Shown piece by piece: positions 55,722 through 64,000 of a DNA stretch of 64,000 nucleotides; position 1 is the first letter of the stretch; every line of letters starts with the position of its first letter. The notes beneath the pieces were generated by a model that saw only the letters and a list, made by a program, of their open reading frames with translations, was not told where the DNA came from and did not search any database. The position numbers were made by a program, and so were the translations under genes. This stretch comes from Bowmanella denitrificans. Lineage in GTDB: Bacteria > Pseudomonadota > Gammaproteobacteria > Enterobacterales > Alteromonadaceae. Where the stretch lies: assembly GCF_039522935.1 (NCBI RefSeq), contig NZ_BAAAEI010000008.1:67321-131320 (forward strand). The letters run 5' to 3'.

Positions 55722-57436
55722 GCTTCTCCTGCTTCTGATAAGGTGTCTACACTCAGGTCTGCTCTGTCTTGTCGGGCGCGGGATTGCCAGCGGTTAAATA
55801 TCCATAATGCCATGGCACTCACCAGCGCAATCAGGGCAAACAGGCCCCACATCCACTCTGGGCGGCCCTGCTGTTTAGCCAGATTTTCATAGCCCCAGCC
55901 GGATAACAGCCCGGCAAACAGAAAACCCAGCGCCATCGACACAAAGTAATAGCCCATATACATCGCGCTTTGCTGCTTAGGCGCGATACTGGCCACATAT
56001 TCCTGGCTTTTGGGTGAGGTCAGCATTTCGCCCATGGCAATAGATAAGATCACCACCACCATCAGACTGCCACCCAGCACAAATTGCCCATTCAGGGCGG
56101 CCAGCCAGATACCGCCGCCCATGATCACTATCCCCGCCACCAGCACCTTAAAGGTGTGCAGTCGGCGACAAACATAGCTGACCAGAATTTGCAGCAATAC
56201 AATGGCGGCAAAATCCAGATTAATCAGATACTCAGGATTGATCTGGCGATAGCGCCCGGCCCAGTCCTGGGCGATATGCGCAGCCAGTTCGGCCGGGGAA
56301 GCGCTCTGACCTAACTGGCTTAACGCCCCGGCCAGAACCTCATGGGGCACATTGACCTTAAGGTGTACCAGTTGCAGGCGCAGGGTTTCCAGCGGCAGCG
56401 CCGCATCCAGGGTTTGCAGCTTTTCGGCAAGAGCGCCGACATCCACATGGGCCAGAAACGCCAGAGTATCTTCCCCCAGCCAGGCCAGTAAACTGAGCAG
56501 ATCGCCTGTATCCACATAGTCGCGAATAAACAGCGGCAAGGTATAAAACAGCTGATTGTAGACGGTCCAGAACCCGGTCAGAATCAGCAGGTACAAGGCG
56601 AAAGGCAGGTTACTGATGCGAATGGGCTGCGCCAGCCAGTGGCGGGCATTGGGTGCACACAGCCGATTCCACAACAAGTTAATCACTAGCCAGACAGCAA
56701 TAGCAATAAAAGCGGGCTGATAGCCCAGCCAGCCTACTCCGGCGGCCATCAGCAGCATAATGGCCGGAAACAGCAACAAGGCAAAGCGGCCATTACCCAG
56801 CACCTGCTGGGCCTCGCTTAGCACCTGACCTAATTTGTTAGTTGAGCGCACTTGCTGCGGCTCCCGGTATAAAAACAGCGCTGGCAGAAAATTCAGGCAG
56901 ATCCACAGGCTGGACATCAGAAACACCGCATCCCAACTGATGGCGCGCATATAGCCGGCCACCAGCGGGCCGAGAAAACCGCCAATGTTCACCATGGTAT
57001 AAAAGATACCAAACCCCAGTCCGCGATTGGCTGCTACCGTGGTGCGAGCAATAGTGCCCACCACTATAGGTTTAAAACAGGCCGCGCCACAGGCCACCGC
57101 CAGCATGGCTAAAAAGAAACTACCAAAGCCTTCGGCCTGCCCCATCAGGTAATAACCAGGTGCCATAATGGCAAACGACAGCAGGAACATGCGCCGATAG
57201 CCGTAGCGATCCCCCAGCGCGCCGGTGACCACGGGTAGCAGATACAGAAAAAACGGAATAATGCCCTGCAGTGCGCCGCGCTGCGCCTCAGAAAACCCCG
57301 CGCCGCCCTGCTCGGCGGGTGTGGTCATATACACCGACGACAGTGCAAAAAAACCATACCAGGCCAGGCGCTCGAAGATCTCCATGCCATTGGCCACATA
57401 AAATGCCAGGGGAAAGCCTTTAGGTTGATGTGTCAT
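55718..57436 (-). CDS. MFS/POT-like transporter, probably for peptides
   Basis: A 572-residue transporter with about 12-14 membrane segments. The N-terminal motif GMEIFERLAWYGFFALSSVYM resembles the POT/PTR signature (E-x-x-E-R form). A long hydrophilic insert (about residues 310-400) splits the two halves, and a soluble tail follows. First gene of the operon with the OCD-family protein and the aminopeptidase, which fits import of small proline-containing peptides. Substrate is inferred. Confidence 0.8.
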   Translation of the reverse strand: MTHQPKGFPLAFYVANGMEIFERLAWYGFFALSSVYMTTPAEQGGAGFSEAQRGALQGIIPFFLYLLPVVTGALGDRYGYRRMFLLSFAIMAPGYYLMGQAEGFGSFFLAMLAVACGAACFKPIVVGTIARTTVAANRGLGFGIFYTMVNIGGFLGPLVAGYMRAISWDAVFLMSSLWICLNFLPALFLYREPQQVRSTNKLGQVLSEAQQVLGNGRFALLLFPAIMLLMAAGVGWLGYQPAFIAIAVWLVINLLWNRLCAPNARHWLAQPIRISNLPFALYLLILTGFWTVYNQLFYTLPLFIRDYVDTGDLLSLLAWLGEDTLAFLAHVDVGALAEKLQTLDAALPLETLRLQLVHLKVNVPHEVLAGALSQLGQSASPAELAAHIAQDWAGRYRQINPEYLINLDFAAIVLLQILVSYVCRRLHTFKVLVAGIVIMGGGIWLAALNGQFVLGGSLMVVVILSIAMGEMLTSPKSQEYVASIAPKQQSAMYMGYYFVSMALGFLFAGLLSGWGYENLAKQQGRPEWMWGLFALIALVSAMALWIFNRWQSRARQDRADLSVDTLSEAGEA

Positions 57437-57468
57437 ATCAATGCTTGGCCTCTGTTAACAATTATTTT

Positions 57469-57484
57469 ATATTGTATGCAATAT
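57469..57484. promoter_or_regulatory. GntR-like palindrome in the divergent gap
   Basis: ATATTGTATGCAATAT, an inverted repeat with core ATTGTATGCAAT. It closely resembles the ATTGTATACAAT-type sites of some GntR-family regulators. It lies 33 bases before the transporter start and 27 before the metallopeptidase start. No GntR gene is in the window, so the regulator would be distant. Confidence 0.45.
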
Positions 57485-57510
57485 ACAACTTAGTCAACCG
57501 ATTAAAAACC

Positions 57511-59970
57511 ATGCAAAGAAACACCACCTTACTTCTGTTATTGCTGTGCCTGTCGGGCTGTGGCGCATCTCAGCCCCAAACTGACACCCCCTCCCACAGC
57601 CAGTTGGCACAGATACCGGCACCCAGTCAGCAACAAGTGGATATTCAGGTGGCAGGTCGCACCTCCAGATTGCTGGCTATGGATATCGCCTTTGTCGGTA
57701 AGCAAATCCCTTACACCTATAGCGCCGGGAAAATCGCCAACAGTCCTGACTATAACTGGTGGGTCAGCAAACACTTCGCCATTCAAAGCGACTTACCGGC
57801 AGAGAAGGTCCGGTTGTATCTGGAGTTACTGGAGCTGTCCTACCCTCAGTATGTGGAGCTGTTCGGTGCCGAGCCGCCCAATATTGAGCGCCAGCGTATT
57901 GCGGTGGTGTATGGCTCAAGTCGCGAGCGTGTGCGCGAAGCTATGCTGGACGACGGCTTTGGCCGTGGTGTACATGCCACTGCCGGCGGCGAAACCATGT
58001 ATTACAACCGTGCCGGATACAGCTTTCCCAGTCATCGCCAGCAGCACCAGCGCTATATTGTGATTCACGAAACCATGCATGCTTTTCATATGGCCTTGTC
58101 AGGGCATTCTAATTGGGCGCCCAACTGGATCACTGAAGGTCTGGCTGATGCCATCGCTTCCCATGTTTACGATCCAAAGCGCCGTGAGCTGACGGTGATG
58201 GTGTTTGACCGGGCGCCAATGAATTATCTGCAATTGGGCCTGGAACAATATTATGCCGGCGGCATGCCCAGTATTGAGCAAATCAACGATAACCCGGCCC
58301 TGAAACGCGGTCTGAACTTCTTTATTATTCATTTTTTGCTGTCGGATCCGCTACGCGCCCAGTATTTTGCCCTGTTCCGTGACCGCCTGATGGCCGCCAA
58401 CCCGCACTCCGATGCCACCCTGCCCACCGCCAACCGTTTGTTAAAGGAAAGCTTTCCCGACTGGCCGGCGCTGGAAGCCGGGTTTGCCCGGTTTGTGCGT
58501 GAGCTAAGCCCCAGCTTTTACATTGCCTATGGCCCCTGGGAGCAGGATGGCAGCAGCTATTTTATTCGTAGCGGTGAGGCCGAGCAGTTACCCAGACTGG
58601 ATATTCGCCTGCCCAGTGGCGCTAACAGCCAACAGGTGATGGACTTTCCAGCGCCGCAGCCAAGTCCACTGATTCAACTGACCAGCGCGTCGCCTCATCT
58701 GGCCAGTGGCCTGCTGATTGAATTTGTACCGGAGCAGCTGCAACGTGGTCAGGTCGGACTGGCGTTGGGATTACAATTGGCCGGCCATAACCAGGCATTC
58801 AGACAGCAGTTTCAGGGCGAAGCCGACAATAGCCTGGACAGCTATCTGAGCCTGCAACTGGTTGATGGTCGTTACCTGAAAATTCAGGGCCACAATCTGC
58901 TGGCCGACTACGCCGCTTTCGCCCTTACCCCGGCGGTATTTGCCGCCTTGCAGGCCTCTAATCAATTGGGCATCAGCCTGGCAACCGAGCCAGACCACCT
59001 GCAAATCGTGCTGCGTAGTCAGACGCAGGTGCAGCGGCTCCGCTACCCTCTCAATCCAGCGTTGTATCAACAGCTTAGCCAGGGAGATATCAGCCTGCTG
59101 GCCAAAGATGTCAGTCATAAGCTGGCCCCCTATTTAAATGACGGCCGCTCCACTGCCAGCTACCAAGCGCAAAATCTGAGCAATCCCTGGCAGTTTGCCC
59201 AGATGCCGACTCTGCGCCGGGCCTTTGTTAGCTGTCAGAACCTGAAAGCCTTGGTAACAGACTGCCAACCGCGGCTGGCGTCGATATTGCGCCAGTTACC
59301 CAATCCAGCCAGCCACCCGGCCCTGGCAGCACAGCTGGACGCACTGCAAGCACAGTTACTGGCGAGTAAAGATAATAATCTGATTGCCAACCTTGGCGGT
59401 ATTCAGGCCAGCATTGCTTATCATCAGGGGCAGCCGTTTTTACGCGTGGTGAATCCGTCCGCCTACCCGGTAACCCTTAACGGCGAAATCGCCTGGCAAG
59501 GGCAATCACAGCAGCCCGCACTGACACAAACTCTAAAGCAATCTCTGCCCACCGGCGTGCATAACCTTAGCCTTAACAACCCTGCCGATGCCCGTCAGTT
59601 AAGTGCAGAAGTGAAACTGCAATGGCAGAACCTGACCAACACACTGACCATCAATGCCCCGGTACAACCCTTTGATGGTGTTTACCTAAGCGCGCAAAAA
59701 CAGCAAAGCCAGCAACAATTGCATATTCGCGCCCAGTTAAGCGGCCCGTACTCCGGGCAGAGCCAGGGCAAGCTGATTTATGAGGTTTTCCCCAGTCATG
59801 CCGTAGACCAAAGCCGGGTCGAACAGCCCATCAGCTTTGCTCCATATGAACAGTTGGAAACAAGTTATAGCTTTACTCTGTCGCCGGAGTATCAGGGCGA
59901 AATTAAAGTGCAGGTTGTGGCCGAGGTGGAAGTGGACGGTGAGGCACTTAGGCTGCAGAAGCACCTTTAA
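57511..59970 (+). CDS. Lipoprotein with zinc metallopeptidase domain
   Basis: An 819-residue predicted lipoprotein: a short signal (LLLLLLCLSGC) with Cys at residue 17 as lipobox. The N-terminal half is a metallopeptidase-like domain with HETMH (His186, Glu187, His190) and a third ligand candidate Glu209 in WITEGLADA, the gluzincin layout. The C-terminal half (about 380-819) is beta-rich, with no recognised family. Probably anchored facing the periplasm or cell surface and acting on peptides or proteins. The open frame begins at 57430, but the ATG at 57511 gives the lipoprotein signal. Divergent from the peptide-transporter operon. Confidence 0.78.
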   Translation: MQRNTTLLLLLLCLSGCGASQPQTDTPSHSQLAQIPAPSQQQVDIQVAGRTSRLLAMDIAFVGKQIPYTYSAGKIANSPDYNWWVSKHFAIQSDLPAEKVRLYLELLELSYPQYVELFGAEPPNIERQRIAVVYGSSRERVREAMLDDGFGRGVHATAGGETMYYNRAGYSFPSHRQQHQRYIVIHETMHAFHMALSGHSNWAPNWITEGLADAIASHVYDPKRRELTVMVFDRAPMNYLQLGLEQYYAGGMPSIEQINDNPALKRGLNFFIIHFLLSDPLRAQYFALFRDRLMAANPHSDATLPTANRLLKESFPDWPALEAGFARFVRELSPSFYIAYGPWEQDGSSYFIRSGEAEQLPRLDIRLPSGANSQQVMDFPAPQPSPLIQLTSASPHLASGLLIEFVPEQLQRGQVGLALGLQLAGHNQAFRQQFQGEADNSLDSYLSLQLVDGRYLKIQGHNLLADYAAFALTPAVFAALQASNQLGISLATEPDHLQIVLRSQTQVQRLRYPLNPALYQQLSQGDISLLAKDVSHKLAPYLNDGRSTASYQAQNLSNPWQFAQMPTLRRAFVSCQNLKALVTDCQPRLASILRQLPNPASHPALAAQLDALQAQLLASKDNNLIANLGGIQASIAYHQGQPFLRVVNPSAYPVTLNGEIAWQGQSQQPALTQTLKQSLPTGVHNLSLNNPADARQLSAEVKLQWQNLTNTLTINAPVQPFDGVYLSAQKQQSQQQLHIRAQLSGPYSGQSQGKLIYEVFPSHAVDQSRVEQPISFAPYEQLETSYSFTLSPEYQGEIKVQVVAEVEVDGEALRLQKHL

Positions 59971-60007
59971 TCACTAAGTTCAAACAGAGACACCGCATTC
60001 GAAAATA

Positions 60008-60100
60008 TTCACCGCAAAGGCGCAGAGTGAACGGAGAAATGCAGGAGCCATGCAAATAGTGCAATTAAAAATTCTGCACTCCCGGCGTCTCTGCGCTGAT
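60008..60100 (+). repeat. Degenerate copy of the 63.4-63.9 kb repeat family
   Basis: TTCACCGCAAAGGCGCAGAG at 60008-60027, then GGAGAAATGCAGGAG, and CCCGGCGTCTCTGCGCTGAT at 60081-60100, match in order the parts of the tandem repeats downstream of the helicase gene (TTCACCACAGAGACACAGAG, GAAGAAATGCAGAAG, CTCAGCGTCCTCTGCGCCTC). One shortened, diverged copy lies here, so the helicase gene has this repeat family on both sides. Confidence 0.65.
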
Positions 60101-60127
60101 ATGTGGCTTTTTGTGGCAATCAGCAGC

Positions 60128-60180
60128 CAGGCTGTGACATCATAACGGCCCTGATTAGGGCCCTGGCGGAGCACAGCCTG
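60128..60180 (+). terminator. Nested hairpin ending at the SNF2 gene start
   Basis: CAGGCTGTG (60128-60136) pairs with CACAGCCTG (60172-60180), enclosing the palindrome GGCCCTGATTAGGGCC (60147-60162). TTTT follows directly, as in an intrinsic terminator, and the helicase ATG begins only four bases later. It could end the lipoprotein transcript or gate translation of the helicase, because no Shine-Dalgarno site is seen outside the stem. Confidence 0.5.
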
Positions 60181-60184
60181 TTTT

Positions 60185-63100
60185 ATGCGTTCGATTAAAG
60201 AGCTGGAAAAGCTTTTTTCTACTCGCGACTGGGAAAAAGGTCGCTATCTTTACCAGCAAGGTCATATCGACAGTCTGAATTATGACCCGGAAGAAAAAAT
60301 GCTGAGCGGCGACGTCACCAGCGAGCGGGGCCGTGGCAGTTATGATGCATTTATCGACTGGGGCCTGAAAAAAGTTATCTGTGATTGCAGTTGCCCGGTG
60401 GGGCGTTTCTGCAAACATGCCGCGGCGCTGGTACATGCCGTATTGGATAACAACAACCCCATGCTGGATACCCCGGATCAGGTGGTGGCCGACTGGCTGG
60501 AAAGCCTGAAATCGTCGAGCCCACGCCCACCTTCCGCCAAGCAGGATGTTCCGGTGTATTTGCTGTCACCAGCACGAGTCCGCGACAGCAGCGGTATACG
60601 GGTTGAAGTGCGACTGTCCAGGCTACTGAAAAGCGGCAATCTGAGTAAAAGCCTGCGCAATACCTATGTATCTGAGCAATTGCTGCGCCAGGTGCAGGAG
60701 CCGGACCGCGAGTTGCTGGCCAGCCTGCTGGCGCATCGCGACCCCTGGGGAATCGTCAGCGAGTTAGATGCGCTACGCCCGATACTGGCAAGCGGCCGCA
60801 GCTACTGGCAGCATATGGGTGATTTGCCCTTATCTTTGGCCGAGCCACTTGCTGGCGAGCTGAAGTGGGTACAGCAAGGCAACAGCCACAGTTTGTATCC
60901 CATTGTAGCGGGTGCCCCTGCTGGTGCACTGGAGCTGGTGCCGACCAATCCCCTTTGTTATCTGGATGATGTTCACCAGCAACTGGTGCCAGTGGATTTT
61001 GGTCTGGATGCCAAACAAACCCTGGCACTTATTGACAGCCCGCCAATGCAGGAACAGCAACTGGCCTGGGCCTGGCCGATGATGCGGCAGTTACTGGGTG
61101 AACAAACCAACAAAGTCCCGGCCCCACCTGTGGCGCAAAGTCTTGCTATCCAGCCGCCACTACCGCACCTGCTGCTTAAAAAACTCAGCCGCCACCCTGA
61201 AAGCTGCGTAGCACGGCTGAGCTTTGATTATCAGGGCCAGCGCATCAGCCCTTATGCCGCCGATACCCTATTATACAGCCCGGATGGCAAGGCGATTCCC
61301 CGTGATAAGCAGTTTGAACAGCAGGCCATCGATAAGCTCCGTGCAAACGGCCTGACACTGGCGCAGGCCAACTTTAATTATTGGTCGGCCCCCCAGTTTG
61401 ACTTAAAAGGTGACAACCAGACCTGGTTTGCCCTGCTGCATAATCTGCTGCCCGGCCTTAAGCAAGCCGGATGGGTGATCGAAATAGAAGACGGCTTCCC
61501 ATACCAGATAGCTGCTACCGAAGCCAATATTGAAACTCAGATCGACTATCAGGAAGGGGATTACTTTTCCCTGGCTATGATGATTGATGTGGGCGGGCAT
61601 AAACTGCCGCTGTTCCCGATATTGCGCAGCGCTTTGCAACAACTGCCTAAGGCCAGCCTGCAGGACAGCAGTCAGGATGAGCACAGCCATCTGTTTATTG
61701 AGCTTAGCGACACGCAGGCCTTGCCGTTGCCACTAAGCCTGATCCGCCCGTTGTTAAACCAGTTTGTTGAGCTATTTATGCCGGGCAATCTGAATCCGGA
61801 CGGCAGCCTTAAACTGTCCCGCTTTCAGAGCCATCAGACACTGGCCATGTTGGACAATCACCAAGCCATCGGCAAGGGTCTGGACCTGCTGCGCCAGACC
61901 GCGGAAAAGCTACGCCATTTTGACGGTATCAAACAGGTAGAGGTGCCGGATACCCTGCAGGCACAACTGCGCCCATACCAGCATCAGGGCCTGAACTGGA
62001 TGCAATTTCTGCGTGAATACGGCCTGGCCGGTATTCTGGCCGACGATATGGGCCTGGGTAAGACATTACAGAGCATTGCTAACTTATGTGTGGAAAAACA
62101 GGCCGGCAGACTTACCCAGCCCGCCCTGATCCTGGCCCCCACCAGTGTAATTTTTAACTGGCAGGCAGAGCTTTCCCGCTTTGCTCCGCATCTGCACAGC
62201 ATACTGTTGTACGGGCCGAACCGACACCAGCACCTGGCCGAGATGGCCGCTGCCGATGTAGTGATCACCAGCTATCCGCTGGTACAACGCGACAGTCAGA
62301 TTCTGGCCGAACTGCATTGGCATTATCTGGTGATGGACGAAGCCCAGACCCTGAAAAACCCCGGCACCAAGTTATATGAAGCCGTTTCAGGTCTTAAGGC
62401 CAGCCACAAGCTGTGCCTGACCGGCACGCCGATGGAAAACCACCTGGGCGAGCTGTGGGCCCAGTTTAATTTACTGCTGCCGGGCCTGCTGGGTAGCCAT
62501 AGTCACTTCAGCAAGTTGTTCCGTACCCCCATTGAAAAGCAGCAGGATGGCGCGCGTCGGCAATTGCTCAGCGAACGTATCCGCCCCTTTGTTCTGCGGC
62601 GCAGCAAAGACAAAATCGCCCAGGAGTTACCGGCCAAAACCGAGATTATCAGCAAGGTCAGAATTGAAGGCAAACAGGCTGAACTTTATGAGTCGGTGCG
62701 ACTGACAGTAGATGACACCCTGCGCGAAGTGATTGCCAATAAGGGCCTGGCCCGCAGTCAGATTGAAATTCTTGATGCCATGCTGAAACTGCGTCAGGTG
62801 TGTTGTCATCCGCAGTTGCTGTCGCTTGCCTCAGCACAGAAGGTCAAGCAATCGGCCAAGCTGGAACTGCTGATGGAGATGCTGCCGGAACTGGTCAGTG
62901 AAGGGCGGCGCATTTTGCTGTTTTCCCAGTTCACCTCAATGCTGGAAATTATTGAGCAGCAGTTGCAAAAACAAGGCATAGGCTATGTGAAGCTAACCGG
63001 TGCTACCCGCCAGCGCCAGCAGGTTATCGACCAGTTTAAGCAAGGCGATGCGCCGCTGTTTCTGATCAGCCTTAAAGCCGGAGGTACTGGCCTCAATCTG

Positions 63101-63376
63101 ACCGAAGCCGATACTGTGATCCATTACGATCCCTGGTGGAATCCGGCGGTGGAAAATCAGGCCACCGACCGCGTTCATCGTTTCGGCCAGGACAAGCCCG
63201 TATTTGTGTATAAGCTGATTGTGGAAGGCTCCATTGAAGAGCGTATTCAGTCATTGCAGGAACAAAAGAGCCGCCTGGCCAGGGCCATTCTGGCCGACGA
63301 ACTGGCCGATAACAGCAGCGGCCTGAACGCCGAAAGCCTGCAGGCCCTGCTGCAACCTTTGCAGAGTGTTAGCTAA
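60185..63376 (+). CDS. SNF2-family helicase with N-terminal SWIM zinc finger
   Basis: A 1063-residue Swi2/Snf2 ATPase, presumably a DNA or nucleoprotein translocase. The N-terminal SWIM finger has Cys68-x-Cys70-x5-Cys76-x-His78 (CSCPVGRFCKH). A bacterial SNF2-associated region covers about 100-560. The helicase core follows: Walker A DDMGLGKT (620-627), DEAQ box (718-721), LTGTPMENHLGELWAQ, then the C-terminal helicase domain with LLFSQFTSMLEII, SLKAGGTGLNLTEAD and QATDRVHRFGQ. This layout matches the widespread but poorly studied bacterial SWIM-SNF2 proteins and differs from RapA. No partner gene is adjacent. Hairpin and repeats flank it. Confidence 0.9.
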   Translation: MRSIKELEKLFSTRDWEKGRYLYQQGHIDSLNYDPEEKMLSGDVTSERGRGSYDAFIDWGLKKVICDCSCPVGRFCKHAAALVHAVLDNNNPMLDTPDQVVADWLESLKSSSPRPPSAKQDVPVYLLSPARVRDSSGIRVEVRLSRLLKSGNLSKSLRNTYVSEQLLRQVQEPDRELLASLLAHRDPWGIVSELDALRPILASGRSYWQHMGDLPLSLAEPLAGELKWVQQGNSHSLYPIVAGAPAGALELVPTNPLCYLDDVHQQLVPVDFGLDAKQTLALIDSPPMQEQQLAWAWPMMRQLLGEQTNKVPAPPVAQSLAIQPPLPHLLLKKLSRHPESCVARLSFDYQGQRISPYAADTLLYSPDGKAIPRDKQFEQQAIDKLRANGLTLAQANFNYWSAPQFDLKGDNQTWFALLHNLLPGLKQAGWVIEIEDGFPYQIAATEANIETQIDYQEGDYFSLAMMIDVGGHKLPLFPILRSALQQLPKASLQDSSQDEHSHLFIELSDTQALPLPLSLIRPLLNQFVELFMPGNLNPDGSLKLSRFQSHQTLAMLDNHQAIGKGLDLLRQTAEKLRHFDGIKQVEVPDTLQAQLRPYQHQGLNWMQFLREYGLAGILADDMGLGKTLQSIANLCVEKQAGRLTQPALILAPTSVIFNWQAELSRFAPHLHSILLYGPNRHQHLAEMAAADVVITSYPLVQRDSQILAELHWHYLVMDEAQTLKNPGTKLYEAVSGLKASHKLCLTGTPMENHLGELWAQFNLLLPGLLGSHSHFSKLFRTPIEKQQDGARRQLLSERIRPFVLRRSKDKIAQELPAKTEIISKVRIEGKQAELYESVRLTVDDTLREVIANKGLARSQIEILDAMLKLRQVCCHPQLLSLASAQKVKQSAKLELLMEMLPELVSEGRRILLFSQFTSMLEIIEQQLQKQGIGYVKLTGATRQRQQVIDQFKQGDAPLFLISLKAGGTGLNLTEADTVIHYDPWWNPAVENQATDRVHRFGQDKPVFVYKLIVEGSIEERIQSLQEQKSRLARAILADELADNSSGLNAESLQALLQPLQSVS

Positions 63377-63379
63377 GGC

Positions 63380-63945
63380 CAGATAGTTTTCACCATCAAA
63401 CCACAGACGGAACGGAAAAATACAAGAGGTTACTTGATAGATGTTCTTAAAAACTCTGTGATCTCCGTGCCTCTGTGGTTATCTTTAATTTAGTGAAATA
63501 CGTTTTCACCACAGAGACACAGAGGGCACGAAGAAATGCAGAAGTCTTTCAATCTATGCCCTTGAAATCTCAGCGTCCTCTGCGCCTCGGCGGTGAATAA
63601 TAGAAGGCATCTCGCCAAGACGCTAAGTAAGCAATGAAAGCCAGGGGAGTGACCACACTTTCAACCACTCTGTGATCTCTGTGCCTCTGTGGTTATCTTT
63701 AAATTAGTGAGATACGTTTTCACCGCAGAACCGCGGAGGGCACAGAGAGAAGCAAGAGGTCATTTGATTCAGGCCCTTGAAATCTCGGCGTTCTCTGCGT
63801 CTCGGCGGTGAATAAAAAGCCTTCTCACAAAGACGCTAAGCACGCAAAGAAAACCAGCAGAACCATCATTCCCTTAAACCACTCTGTGATCTCTGTGCCT
63901 CTGTGGTTATCTTCAATTTAATGAGATACGTTTTCACCACAGAGA
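63380..63945 (+). repeat. Tandem repeat array of 214-bp period
   Basis: The segment beginning ACTCTGTGATCT occurs at 63453, 63667 and 63881, exactly 214 bases apart, and continues in each copy with GTGCCTCTGTGGTTATCTT and GAAATACGTTTTCACC-like or GAGATACGTTTTCACC-like bases. The first two copies are full length and the third breaks off in CACCACAGAGATG near 63945; a partial lead-in starts near 63380. Within each unit CCTCTGTGGT is complementary to ACCACAGAG(A/G), so each can fold. No open frame. Similar CACCACAGAG-type repeats are familiar from many unrelated bacterial genomes, where their role is unexplained. Confidence 0.82.
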
Positions 63946-64000
63946 TGTATGGACTCCCTCCCCCAAGAGGGATACACGTAATAAGCACGCACGCTTTTAC
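63946..64000. other. Non-coding sequence at the window edge
   Basis: The repeats end and unique sequence begins. A small hairpin TCCCTC-CCCCAAG-AGGGAT lies around 63956-63973. No gene can be recognised before the window ends. Confidence 0.4.

Noticed and set aside
63380..63945. CRISPR array or coding repeat at the window end
   Set aside because: The period is 214 bases with almost the whole unit repeated, no distinct spacers, and no open frame.

Overview
The window is chromosomal DNA from a gammaproteobacterium, most probably a marine or saline Alteromonadaceae relative. This rests on a conserved core gene order (zapE/zapG-degQ-degS, murA-ibaG-mlaBCDEF, yrbG-kdsC-lptCAB-rpoN-hpf-ptsN-rapZ-npr, arcB next to gltBD), an intact ArcB, TonB-dependent receptors used for nutrient uptake, and protein sequences that resemble but clearly differ from those of Escherichia coli. 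No species can be named from sequence alone. I see no rRNA, tRNA, prophage, CRISPR array or intact transposase gene.

Layout. 1-16.1 kb is a dense cell-envelope and regulation block. It holds zapE (cut by the window edge) and zapG for division, degQ and degS for periplasmic protein quality control and the sigma-E stress signal, and murA with ibaG. It continues with the mla operon for phospholipid trafficking, then, divergently, yrbG, kdsC, the lpt genes for lipopolysaccharide export, rpoN, and the nitrogen-related PTS with rapZ. The arabinose-5-phosphate isomerase gene kdsD, normally between yrbG and kdsC, is absent. 16.2-27.7 kb is a mixed housekeeping region: rluF, small minus-strand genes, a HAF-repeat protein, a large transglutaminase-like membrane protein, mgtE and a chemotaxis receptor.

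27.7-36.8 kb is a sugar-utilisation locus: an MFS transporter, a GH65 phosphorylase, a beta-phosphoglucomutase, a LacI-type repressor and a TonB-dependent receptor. The same perfect 16-bp palindrome lies in the MFS/GH65 divergent gap and upstream of the receptor. It is very probably the repressor's operator, so the locus reads as a self-contained regulon for an alpha-linked glucose disaccharide or oligosaccharide. A periplasmic binding-protein-like gene sits inside it.

36.9-45.9 kb carries arcB and the glutamate synthase pair gltBD. 45.9-50.5 kb is less stable DNA: a short-repeat cluster, a second large TonB-dependent receptor, and a two-CBS-domain gene broken by a 266-bp MITE. The MITE is flanked by TA, and removing it with one TA restores the reading frame exactly. 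50.5-57.4 kb holds small accessory genes and an overlapping minus-strand operon (peptide-type transporter, ornithine cyclodeaminase-family enzyme, Xaa-Pro aminopeptidase) with a GntR-like palindrome at its promoter end. 57.5-63.4 kb has a lipoprotein metallopeptidase and a SWIM/SNF2 helicase. Related repeats lie on both sides of the helicase, and those downstream form a tandem array of 214-bp period.

Most of the window is ordinary core genome. The observations most worth checking are the MITE-disrupted CBS gene, the LacI regulon, the missing kdsD, the ArcB cysteine change, the repeats around the SNF2 gene and the proline-peptide operon. I did not find a convincing wholly new multi-gene system.
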